Assembly: GCA_037157565.1 (NCBI GenBank)
Contig: JAZHRO010000012.1
Span: 6,350,501 to 6,414,500, forward strand
Source: Thalassia testudinum
Taxonomy: Eukaryota > Streptophyta > Magnoliopsida > Alismatales > Hydrocharitaceae
Direction: 5' to 3'
DNA: 64,000 bases
Position numbers and translations under genes: made by a program. The notes under the pieces are model-generated. The model did no database searches. It worked only from the letters and a program-made list of their open reading frames with translations, and was not told the origin of the DNA. Below, piece after piece: positions 55,157-64,000 of the stretch; the stretch's first letter is position 1, and each line of letters starts with the position of its first letter.

Positions 55157-57524
55157 AGGAAGAACTACCATCATTGTTAAAGTATCCGACTTACATTTCA
55201 TTCCACGAACACACTCTCCCCCACGTAAAGATCAACAGAAAAATAATAGCTAACCTTCCATCACCGAAACCTTTAAACTTCCAAATTCTAGAAAGGCAAA
55301 CATTCGCAATTTAAACAAGTATGTGATAGGTAACCCAAAAGAAGTTACATATATTCCTCCAATAAAAAATAAAAAAAAAAAAAAGAAGGGAAGAAAAATC
55401 CCCAGCTCAGCTCCATGTGATAGGTAGGAACAGCAAACGTACATTCATGCAATTTGCACATCCCTCGAAAGAAACGCATGAAAGGTGCTGTAGCCCTGTG
55501 CGTAGGGTTCCACTTTTCCTTAAATTTTTATTTGGCCATAATTGGCCCGTCCATGACCTTGCTGCCCTCTTGTATCCCCCCATTCCTTGTTACATGCATA
55601 CTCCAAGATATGAACGTGCCATTAATCAATCAATCTCATGCATATAACTCTTTGTTGTCTGCAATAAGATTCAATTTGATATTCCAATTGTAAACAACTT
55701 CATGTAATCTAAAACTACACGCAAACATAACTTGCACAAACATGGCCTTTCTTTTCTAACTCATTATGTAACTTGTCCTGTGACATGAGGAAAATGCGCA
55801 CTTACGCTCAAATCACACCAAGTAAAATCCACCACAAGTATTTCTTATATAAAATTAAAAGTCACGTCAAAAATCACGTACAAAAGTTAAGAAAATATCA
55901 ATGGCGTTTCAATATAATTAAAAATTATCGATAATATTTAATTTAAAATAAAAATTACAATACTGTTAAAATCACAACAACTATTTCAAATACTACGTAT
56001 TAAATTTGATTTAAAAGTAAAAATAATCGGCGACGGCGTATGATCCCAACCATCTGAATTACATAACAAGTTTCCCTACACTTATATGATACAAAAGTTG
56101 TGGGAGAGTTATTTCGTGGGTGGTCATGACAGCTGATTATTACTTTGCAGACGTGGAGGGGCAGTCCCTTTACGTTTCAAAACTTGAAATGCTATTTGTC
56201 ATTAATTTTCATACGATCATCTGTTACGTTTTGCAGGGGAGAAATTCGCTAGGCATAATTTAAACTTTTCAATTCCACATATTCATCCTTCCAAGGGAGA
56301 CAAAAAGCAATGCAACTGCGTAATAATAAACACATGGTGTGCCGATCCTCGTTTCACCGATTTCATAATCCCATGGCTTGGACTTGGCTCATTTATTTTC
56401 CTGAGTTCAATTCAATTAGGTATCTTTTGATAAGAAAAATAAATTAAAAAATAAAAAATTAATGATAGAATAAATAAATTAACGTATTTAAATATTTTAA
56501 CGTATTAAAATTATATCACAGGAATATTACACCAACCCCATGACGCTTTTGTATCATTCCAACATCCTGCAAAATTAGCTTCTCAGTCTAATCAAATTTC
56601 AATCTTATTCAATTAGTCAAGACTTTCTATAGCTTCTTTTTTCGGACAAACAAACCCAACGAATAGCATCAAGAAGCAAAGAGTTATAGGAGCATTTCGT
56701 AAAACATTTTCAGAAGAATTTTTTTTTTTTTGTTGAAACATATTTTCAGAAGAATATTAAATTCTGGGCGACCTGAGCTAACAGTGTCTCGAAAATGGTA
56801 TGATCAGTACGAGTTTAGTGATTATTGCTGTTTTAGGGAAAGATCTAGAACACTTCATCACCTGACGATGATAGATATGCTCTATTCAATCTCTAGGATG
56901 AGGTCCACGTGGCTTGGGACTGCGGGGGTGATACCGCCTTTGCTGGAAATGAACTTTGGTGACCCTATTCTGTGTTGTGAATCTATGATCCTGTTTTAGA
57001 AACGTTAATACTTAGGGAAATTTTATCATTAACATAGCACGTGTGCACGTGCACACACACACACACGCATGCACACACTAGGAAGGGGAAAAGATTAGGT
57101 TTATTCTGCTTATTCCGTTTTATTTCAATCAAGGGTCAATTATTTCTTCAGAGACAGAGTGCAGGCATTAAAATGCCGATCAGCAGTAGTCTAATAGACT
57201 GAACTGGTCTACAGGTGGAGGAAAAAAGATGATATCTTCATGGGATTAAAAAATATAAAGGTCAAGGAACTCTAACTACTATTTTTTTCAACAGCAGATT
57301 GAGAGAAGCAGAAGGGCTAGAAACAAGGTCCTAAGCAAGACTGACAAAGAAATGAAAAATGGTCAGTAACATAATCTTTCCTGTTGTAGGGTAAACCATA
57401 AGTTGGGTTCTGAAGGAACATTTACATCCTTTTAAGCCGTAATTTGATTTGCAAAACCTCACAACGAGTCATAGACAACAGAATTGGAGAGACCCAATCT
57501 ACTGTGCAAATCTAATACAAACTT
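55157..57524. other. Intergenic, no gene recognised
   Basis: It is AT-rich sequence with poly-A/T runs (55363-55384, 56720-56731), an AC microsatellite at about 57038-57079, and short frames without a signature. The last 100-200 bp before 57525 are probably the 3' UTR of the minus-strand gene. Confidence 0.5.
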
Positions 57525-60500
57525 TCATGTGGCGGAGGGTGGCTGATCAGAGACTGCATTAGAAGGATCTTCTTGCTGCTTTCCCTGAAAAAAGAAATTG
57601 AATTAGTTCAAATTTGATGCAGACAAGATCTTCACTTAATCTAATACAATTAGTAGATTCGGGCAGCTTTCACACAAGAAACAGTAAGCGACACAATTGT
57701 AACGACAGGTATAAATTCTGTTTCATATAAGCTCTGACCTGGACAACATAGCCGTTTATCTAATTTATACAACAATCTAGTGCTGCACATTACATCCACA
57801 AGAATCACCCCTCATGTTAGCATTTTAAACAGAATAACTATGTGAAAATTAAATAGCAAATAAGCTACACATAAATATATCACTTTGTTTTGAGAAGTGT
57901 TGAGCCCAGGCATTTTTTGTCATTTACGTTATTTTTGAAGTATCTTTGTAATTTTTTCAAATCTCTCTGATGTAAAAAAAAAAAAAGGTTAGGATTTTCA
58001 TTAGAGAATAAGACATTATCTTTTCTTCAACATGGTATCAGAGTAGCAGTCTTAGGATATCTCACCAAACGATATCCCACCAAATATTCCACTTCAAGAT
58101 GATTGAATTACCAATATTGTGGTGATTTGATCGAGATCTGGAAGACGGCAAGGAGCAACAGTGGCGGCAACACTGGAAGGAGGAAGCCCAGCACTACCGC
58201 TGCCCCTGCCGGTGGTCCCACCACCGCTGCCCAGCAGGTGACCGACGACTCTACCGACACTATTTAGGAGGCCGCCGACCCCTACATTGTTGTCGGCAAA
58301 TCTGCTATGGGTCTGCCGATTGCCCAATCAAGCCACGTGTCACCTTGGATAGTGGTTTCTGATGCTATTTCCCACATGATGGAGTATGTTTCACGCCTTC
58401 TAATCATGGTGATGAGTCTTCTCTCACCGTTGGTAGTAAAATTTGCCTCCTCAAACGCAATAAGCCTTCTCTCGTGCAACAAAGATGTGATTCATTCACC
58501 AAAAGGATCAATTTTAAATTTGAAGGGGTTTGCGTTTGCAACTTAAGAAAACATGAAGAAAACTAAGAGGGTCGGAGGAATGTGGATGATTGACTCTAGT
58601 GCCTCTATCCACCTTACAGGAGATGGGGATCGCCTTATGGATCCCAAGACTTCATGTGGAATCAAGGATGTTAGGGTAGCTAATGGAGTTACATCACCCA
58701 TCACGGTTGTAGGGCGTGTATGTGCCTCCTTTAAGATGATAATGGGAGAAGTCCATTGTACCCCTAAGTGTCCAATGAATCTACCATCCATAAGTCGCAT
58801 CAGTAAGGCTCTTGGATGTCGTGTTGTGTTTGACGAGGGCTATTGCTATTTCCAAAATAGACAGATAGGGGATATTATAGGTGAGGATATAGAGCGAGAT
58901 AGACTTTATTACCTTGACACATCCACATTATTTGCTGGAGTAGCTTTCATAGCTTCAGATCCTTGACTATGACACAAGAGACTTTGGCACCCATCGCTCA
59001 AGAAGATGCGACAGATGTATTCCAGTTTGCCAGACTCCTTGACGTTACAGTGTGAAGATTTTCAACTTAAGAAGCACCACAGGAGCACTTACCCACAGAG
59101 GAATGCTGGAGTGAATATTGTTCCCTTTACCTCAGTACATTGTGATGTATGGGGGGCCATCCAAAGTGCCTACTCCAAGAGGATACCGATATTACATTGT
59201 TATTGTGGACGATCATAGTCATCTTACTTGGGTTTTCTTAATGAAGACCCGCTTAGATATTTCCCAGGTTATTCAACAGTTATTGGCAGAGAAACTCAGT
59301 ATGATTGTACAATTCAAGTCTTCCGCAATGATAATGCCTTAGAGTTTGTGTAGCGAGATGTTCAGCGTATGCATTATTCATCAGACATCTTATGCTCACA
59401 TATCCCAGCAGAATGGTGTAGTTGAGCGCAAGCTTCGACATCTCCTGAACATTGCTAGGGCTTTGATAATCTATATGAAGGTTCCTAAGCAATTCTGGAG
59501 AAATACCATACTATCTGCAACCTACCTAATTAATCAAGTACCTTCATCAGTTCTTCGAGGGAAGATTCCCTTCTAGGTGATTCATCCAAATTGTGATAGG
59601 TCTTTTACTCTACCCCTGAAGGTTTTTGAATGCACTTGCTTTGTCCAGACATATGGTAATCACAATAAGTTTTCTCCTAAGGCAGTCAAATGTGTCTTCC
59701 TTGGGTATTCCAGGACACAAAAGGGATATAGGTGTTATGACCCAAGCCGTAAAAGATATATTATCACCGCAGATGTCACTTTCTTTGAGAAGATTCTATA
59801 GTTTTCAGAGGAAGGAACATTTATATAGGCTACCCTGGAGAAGACTCGGGCTTACCAACAGAGGCCACACACTTCGCCAAACATTGGCTCTTGCCCTGAT
59901 TTGGCATATGAGAGTAGTTCGGACACAAAAGAGTAGTTACCTTTGAGGAGACCCAGTAAAGCGTGCACACTTCATCTTTCCCAATACACAGGTACTACTC
60001 ACCTTGAAGATGGGGTCCATCAGTTTGCTTCAGCTATTACTGCCTCTACGATTCCCACGGATTTTGCTTAGGCTTCCTGTGATCCTAGATGTCAGGCTGC
60101 AATGGATGAGGAGATACATGCCTTACAGTCACGCAAGACATGGGACTTGGTACCTTGCTCGGATGGTACTAAAGTGGTAAATTGCAGATAGGTCTATACT
60201 ATTAAGTATAGACCTGATGGGACAGTAGACATGTATAAGGTCAGGCTTGTTGCCAAAAGCTTTACTTAGACATGCGAAGTAGATTATTTTGAGGCTTTTT
60301 CTACCATCACTCATATTACCTCTGTCAGGATTACTATTTCTGGTGTTGTGATTAGGAAATAGCTTTTACATCGGCTTGATATTAAAAATACTTTTTTGTA
60401 TGGTGATTTATCTGAGGAGGCGTACATGAGACAGCCACTAGTTACAACAGTCAGGGGGAACATGTTTGTCGCTTAAGGAAGCAATATACGGATTGAAACA

Positions 60501-62809
60501 AAATCGTCTTACCTGATTTGAAAGACTTAGTCCAGAGATTAAGAAGATGGGGTTTCAACGCTCTACTTATGACCACTCTGTATTCATCAGGAAGACCGAG
60601 TATAGAGGACATACCCATGTTGTTGTTCTAGTTGTGTATGTAGATGACATGATTCTTATTGGTGACATGACTTGGGAGAGTCGAGATACTTCCTAGGGAT
60701 TAAGGCAATGTGACAGGGGCCAGACTTGTCCTTGTCACAGAGACAGTATACATTCTAGATTCTTCAAGAGACAGGCTTGCTTAGGACTAAGTTCTCTGGT
60801 ATGCCTGTGGAGCCACCATTTGCACACTCTTCTGATGATAATCCCTTATATGAGGATGTCACTTGTTATCGTAGTACAGTGGGTCGCTTAGTCTTACTAT
60901 CATGAGGCATGATATCAGTTTTGCAGTAAGTAGAGCCAATCAGCATATGTAGGCACCATGTTATAGCCATTGGCATGAGGTTTACCTTATTTTGAGGTAC
61001 CTCAATGGGACACCAGGTAGAAGGCTATATTACAGAGATTGTGGCAACTTACATATCCTTGCTTATTCTAATGCAGATTATGCTAGTTGTGTGGATGATC
61101 GACGTTCTACTTCAGGCTTTGCAGCCGATCTTGAGAGGAATCTCATTTCTTGAAGGAATAAGAAGTAGAGTGTTGTGGCTCGTTCAAGTGTTGAGGTAGA
61201 GTATAGAGCAATGGCACAGGTTGCTTGTACGATTATGTGGATTGTTTCCTTCTTACAGGATCTTGATATCCAGACTACTATGCCTATACTACTTCTCTGT
61301 GACAACAAGTCAGTCACTTATATTGCATCGAATACAATCTTTCATGAGAGGACCAAGCATATCGAGGTTGACTGCCACTTTATTCGTGATATTGTTCTTA
61401 CTGGCAAGATTAGCACCGCATATGTCTCAGAATTTTAGCTGACTAATATATTTACTAAGACTCTAAGAGCTAGTTTACCTGAGGGGTTAACCCCCTTTTT
61501 GAGGGGTTAACTCTTGTTTACTTGGAGGGTTAACCCATTTTCAGTTAACACGGGTTAAGAGCTCTTAACACTGGTTTGTCTAACACCAATTACTACTGGT
61601 GTTAGGCAAACCTGTGTTTAAGTCCCACGATTTTATTGTGCTCTTGTGGTCTCTAATTCAAATTCTTAACACCACTAATAAGTAAACACCACAAGGGTTA
61701 ACACTTCAACTTAACACCAATTCAAGTAAACACAAATTGGTATTAACACTTCAACTTAACACCAATTCAAGTAAACACAAATTGATGTTAACACCACTCC
61801 TTAAGTAAACACAATTGAGGGTTAATACCAGTTTCATATTTCTTAACACCACTTCTTTAACCCTCCAAATAAACTAGCCTTAAAGAAAATGCGTCTTGAT
61901 TTCTTATATAAGTTGGGCCTCATAAATATCTATGCCTTAACTTGAGGGAGAGTGTTGAGCCTAGAGATTTCTGTCATTTATGTTAGTTTTGGAGCATGTT
62001 TGTACTCTCCCAAACCTCTCTATTATAAAAGAGAGGTTAGGATTTTCATTTGAGAATATGACATTCTCTTTTCTTCAACAAAAAGAATCGCAGAATTTTT
62101 TTTTCAGTGGAAAAACTTCATGTGGAGCATTTTTGGGCGGCCAGATGGGTCATTTTATTATGATCCTGGAGGATACCCTCGTGATAATTGACATATGGTA
62201 ATGTCTTTTTTTGTGTGGAAGGTTTTGTTTATGTTCAGTTCCATCGATTAGCAAGTCTTGCATTTTCATAATTGATGAAACCTCCAAACCAGTGTCTGTT
62301 TAGACAGCCATCCTTAAGATTTCTCAAAAGAATAAGAAAATATCAACTGAACAATAGCAAATAATATCAATGAAGATCATACATAGCATGAAGTATGACC
62401 TAAGGAACAGTGCTCGGACTCTTTAAATAACAACGAAAGTAACAGTGCACACCTTATTCAGTAAACCTTCAGCTGACATCAGAGCATAAAGTTTACGCAT
62501 AAGCAATTCCTCCTCCACCTTCAAGTAAGAATTATTAATGGTAATAGCTGTCCAAAGTTAGATTATATATTTTTTGGACGAAACTGAACTAGATTTTCAT
62601 ACCTGAAGCTTATGTAACTCGCGGAACATGGCATTGTAGGTCTCCATAAGCACTTCATTTTGCTTCTCTAAAAGTCTGGACTATCATAAAATATAATGTT
62701 AATGAGATCCGATTAAAAAGATCATAATACAAAGGAAATTCTTTAAATTCTATGGTAAGGGAGACATACTTAGGCATTTCTGATGTGCGTTTAGAATCCA
62801 TCTCAAGAT
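57525..62809 (-). CDS. 3' end of an unidentified spliced gene (last four coding exons)
   Basis: Exons, minus strand in order: 62809-62770, 62675-62603, 62518-62453 and 57584-57525. Lengths 40, 73, 66 and 60 bp join in phase and end in TGA (57527-57525). The joined C-terminus includes MDSKRTSEMPKLLEKQNEVL, YNAMFRELHKLQVEEELLMR, LYALMSAEGLLNK and a hydrophilic tail. It is helical and probably coiled coil. I do not recognise the family. Acceptors are CAG except for exon 62518, which follows TGAAG. Donors are GT throughout. The last intron is 4.87 kb because it holds a Copia element; without it, about 0.68 kb. A block at 63016-63060 has fitting splice sites and phase but contains a TGA, so I leave it out. 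Upstream exons lie beyond it or outside the window. Confidence 0.8.
57898..58032 (+). mobile_element. 5' LTR of the intronic Copia element
   Basis: It runs from TGTTGAGCCC to CTTCAACA, 135 bp. The TATA-like ATTATAAAAG of the 3' LTR (62022-62031) is replaced here by a poly-A run. Confidence 0.9.
58033..58043 (+). other. Primer binding site of the intronic Copia element
   Basis: TGGTATCAGAG follows the LTR end directly and matches the initiator Met-tRNA complement. Confidence 0.9.
58553..58966 (+). pseudogene. Copia protease and pre-integrase region
   Basis: The frame reads WMIDSSASIHLTGDGDRLMD, where the protease active site DSGA has become DSSA, then VHCTPKCPMNLPSISRISKA and LYYLDTS, the usual stretch before integrase. 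A second protease-like trace (PWIVVSDAISHM) lies at 58340-58380, possibly from a rearrangement. Confidence 0.8.
59006..59801 (+). pseudogene. Copia integrase, frameshifted
   Basis: Pieces in changing frames: VHCDVWG (first Asp, near 59140), YYIVIVDDHSHLTWVFLMKT (59190), SQQNGVVERKLRHLLNIARA (catalytic Glu, near 59425), FWRNTILSATYLINQVPSSV and KCVFLGYSRTQKGYRCYDPS (59690-59750). At least three frameshifts or stops are present. Confidence 0.85.
60090..60700 (+). pseudogene. Copia reverse transcriptase, broken
   Basis: It reads MDEEIHALQSRKTWDLVPCS (60101), then, past several stops, the QLDV-equivalent HRLDIKNTFLYGDLSEEAYM and VVYVDDMILIGD with an intact YVDD near 60635. Deletions shorten the region after YVDD. 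Confidence 0.85.
61005..61438 (+). pseudogene. Copia RNase H
   Basis: The clearest part, 61175-61438, reads ARSSVEVEYRAMAQVACTIM, LLCDNKSVTYIASNTIFHER and TKHIEVDCHFIRDIV, the standard Copia RNase H C-terminal half. The upstream half (DADYASCVDDRRST-like, 61075-61110) is out of frame. Confidence 0.88.
61469..61878. mobile_element. hAT-like MITE of 410 bp
   Basis: Its terminal inverted repeats are GCTAGTTTA and TAAACTAGC, extending imperfectly to about 23 bp (GAGGGGTTAA against GGAGGGTTAA). The flanking 8-mers are CTCTAAGA (61461-61468) and CTTAAAGA (61879-61886), two mismatches; 8 bp is the hAT TSD length. The inside is full of TTAACAC and GTAAACA motifs, and a 33-bp segment starting CTTCAACTTAACACC is tandemly repeated at about 61707 and 61748. 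No coding capacity. It interrupts the Copia 3' coding end. Confidence 0.8.
61953..62080 (+). mobile_element. 3' LTR of the intronic Copia element
   Basis: It runs from TGTTGAGCCT to CTTCAACA, 128 bp. It includes CCTCTCTATTATAAAAGAGAGG, which carries a TATA-like box inside an inverted repeat. Confidence 0.9.
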
Positions 62810-64000
62810 CTGACAGGAGAATTCTAGTCAGAAAGAAAGCCAAGTGAAATTAAACTTCAACTATGCTACTATATGAAGTAGGAAACTGGTAATTGGCAAG
62901 ATAACAGATATATGATGAGAAGCAACCTACAATTATAATATTTTCTAATCACAATCTTTTCTATAGGCTCCAGTGGATTCAATGCAACTCAGAGATATAT
63001 GATAGGCAACTTTACCAGTAGAATCAGAAGTTGGTATTGCAGATGATCATGTACTTTCATCTGGTATTTCTGAATTAGTACCCAAACTTCCACTCTAATT
63101 TGTGTAATCCAACCTAATAAAGTATTTTTGTTCACTAGAGGTACTTGAGAATGGCATGTACTAAACACTTTATATGAATATTTTCATAAATGGCATGATG
63201 GCTCTACCATAAGAAGTGCTTTGCAAGACTATTGGCATTCTGTTGTGTAATACATTTACTCAAAAAGGCCAAATCTTTGTTCGTATATTACGCTCCAGCA
63301 ATAAAGGAGATTAGTGTGGCTGAAGTAAGAAAAGTGAAAAGGCATTCCAGGGTACCATCACACTTTTTTTTTTTAATAAATGAATGAATGGAGAGAACCA
63401 TGGGTAGAAGTGGAAGTTTCTTGATCATTCCATTGCAACATATACCTGGCTAATATTCCCTTAGTTTGGTTAAGGAAACTGGACAAGGCATTGATTCCAA
63501 ATCTCACACACAAATAAGGGGTAAGTGATAGCAAGGCATCCCGTAGGGAAGAGTTAGGCAATCCAAGATGTCATTTTACCTGATTTATAAGCTATTTGAA
63601 CCGAGAATTTGGACGTCCAATCAGCATCTCAATATCCAAAGAAGCCACATGGCAGAAAACTAAGACCAATGAATTTGAGAGGCTATATGGTAAATAACCC
63701 AGGGAATTGATGGATACACAAACTTGCATTGCATGAGAAGGACCTCAAGTGGGATTTGGCCTTAGGAAGGAACATGTTGGGTTGTACATAATTCATTGTT
63801 CTCCCATCCCAGTCTCATAAAGGTCTTAAATGGGGCTGGACCTCTGAATATGGACACCATTGCATCTTGTACACACTACAGCAGCAGTTGCTAAGTATAT
63901 TAATGACTGCCATAGGGCAACAAATCTTCCTAGCTTTCCAAATAGACTCCCTCTTAACGAGTCCTTAATTTCAAACACCCACTAATCACTTTTCTTTTAC
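62810..64000. other. Probable upstream introns of the minus-strand gene; nothing certain
   Basis: Apart from the doubtful exon at 63016-63060, I find no supported exon. Short frames and T-rich runs only (63363-63374). The stretch 63350-63900 looks different in composition and may be another insertion, but I cannot name it. Confidence 0.35.

Larger units (their letters stand above)
57898..62080 (+). mobile_element. Short-LTR Copia element in the last intron of the minus-strand gene
   Basis: It has LTRs of 135 bp (57898-58032) and 128 bp (61953-62080), a PBS TGGTATCAGAG (58033-58043) and a PPT-like GAGGGAGAG (61944-61952). The flanking 5-mers are AGAAG (57893-57897) and AAAAG (62081-62085), one mismatch. 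It is antisense to the host gene. Protease, integrase, RT and RNase H are all present but broken by many stops; most of gag is missing or unrecognisable (58044-58550). A MITE is inserted at 61469-61878. Confidence 0.92.

Noticed and set aside
58044..58550. Gag of the intronic Copia element
   Set aside because: Only a Pro/Ala-rich stretch and a doubtful protease-like trace; no Gag motif or zinc knuckle can be read.
63016..63060. A further upstream exon of the minus-strand gene
   Set aside because: Splice sites and phase fit (CAG acceptor, GTAAAG donor), but the required frame contains TGA, so it is either wrong or mutated.

Overview
This is plant nuclear DNA, almost certainly from a flowering plant with a repeat-rich genome. 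It holds Ty1/Copia and Ty3/Gypsy LTR retrotransposons of plant type (SIRE-like Copia, Athila-like Gypsy, a chromodomain Tekay-like Gypsy), a MITE, and spliced genes with GT..AG introns. I saw no rRNA, tRNA, CRISPR or bacterial feature. The species cannot be named from the sequence.

Layout. (1) 1-5.1 kb: a broken Copia element on the minus strand (integrase, protease, gag, a leader with palindromic tandem repeats, PBS, LTR). A partial SIRE-like LTR abuts its integrase at 1276. (2) 6.6-55.2 kb: one old plus-strand gene, now a pseudogene, split by nested retrotransposons. Its reading frame runs without a shift from 7031 to 15167 and from 15306 to 53787 once the insertions and one copy of each target-site duplication (TSD) are removed. 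(3) 7032-15161: three solo LTRs of one Tekay-like family, nested one inside another (A contains B contains C). (4) 15307-26151: a non-autonomous Athila-type element. It has an Athila-type PBS and PPT but encodes an unrecognised acidic protein in place of recognisable gag-pol; one of its LTRs carries another Tekay-like solo LTR. (5) 26161-53781: a Tekay-like Gypsy element on the minus strand with TSD gtaac at both ends. It is split by an Athila-like element (30383-44276, TSD ctgcc) and by a young SIRE-like element that encodes only Gag (47389-52348, TSD gagct). (6) 57.5-62.8 kb: the last four coding exons of a minus-strand gene that looks intact. Its last intron holds a small Copia element (57898-62080), which itself holds a 410-bp hAT-like MITE.

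How the parts relate. The element ends are well supported: 5-bp TSDs flank seven insertions, five of them perfect among the nested set, and the Tekay-like LTRs all come to about 2.66-2.73 kb after nested DNA is removed. The autonomous Athila-like element and the non-autonomous one share PBS, PPT and a roughly 350-bp noncoding 3' region, which fits a helper/dependent pair. The SIRE-like LTRs and the Tekay-like LTRs belong to different superfamilies, yet both carry dense clusters of the palindrome AGACGTCT. No other element here has such clusters.

No complete autonomous element is present. The only long, uninterrupted retroelement ORF is the 378-residue Gag of the SIRE-like element. Coordinates were read by eye; termini confirmed by TSDs should be exact, others are approximate and marked so.
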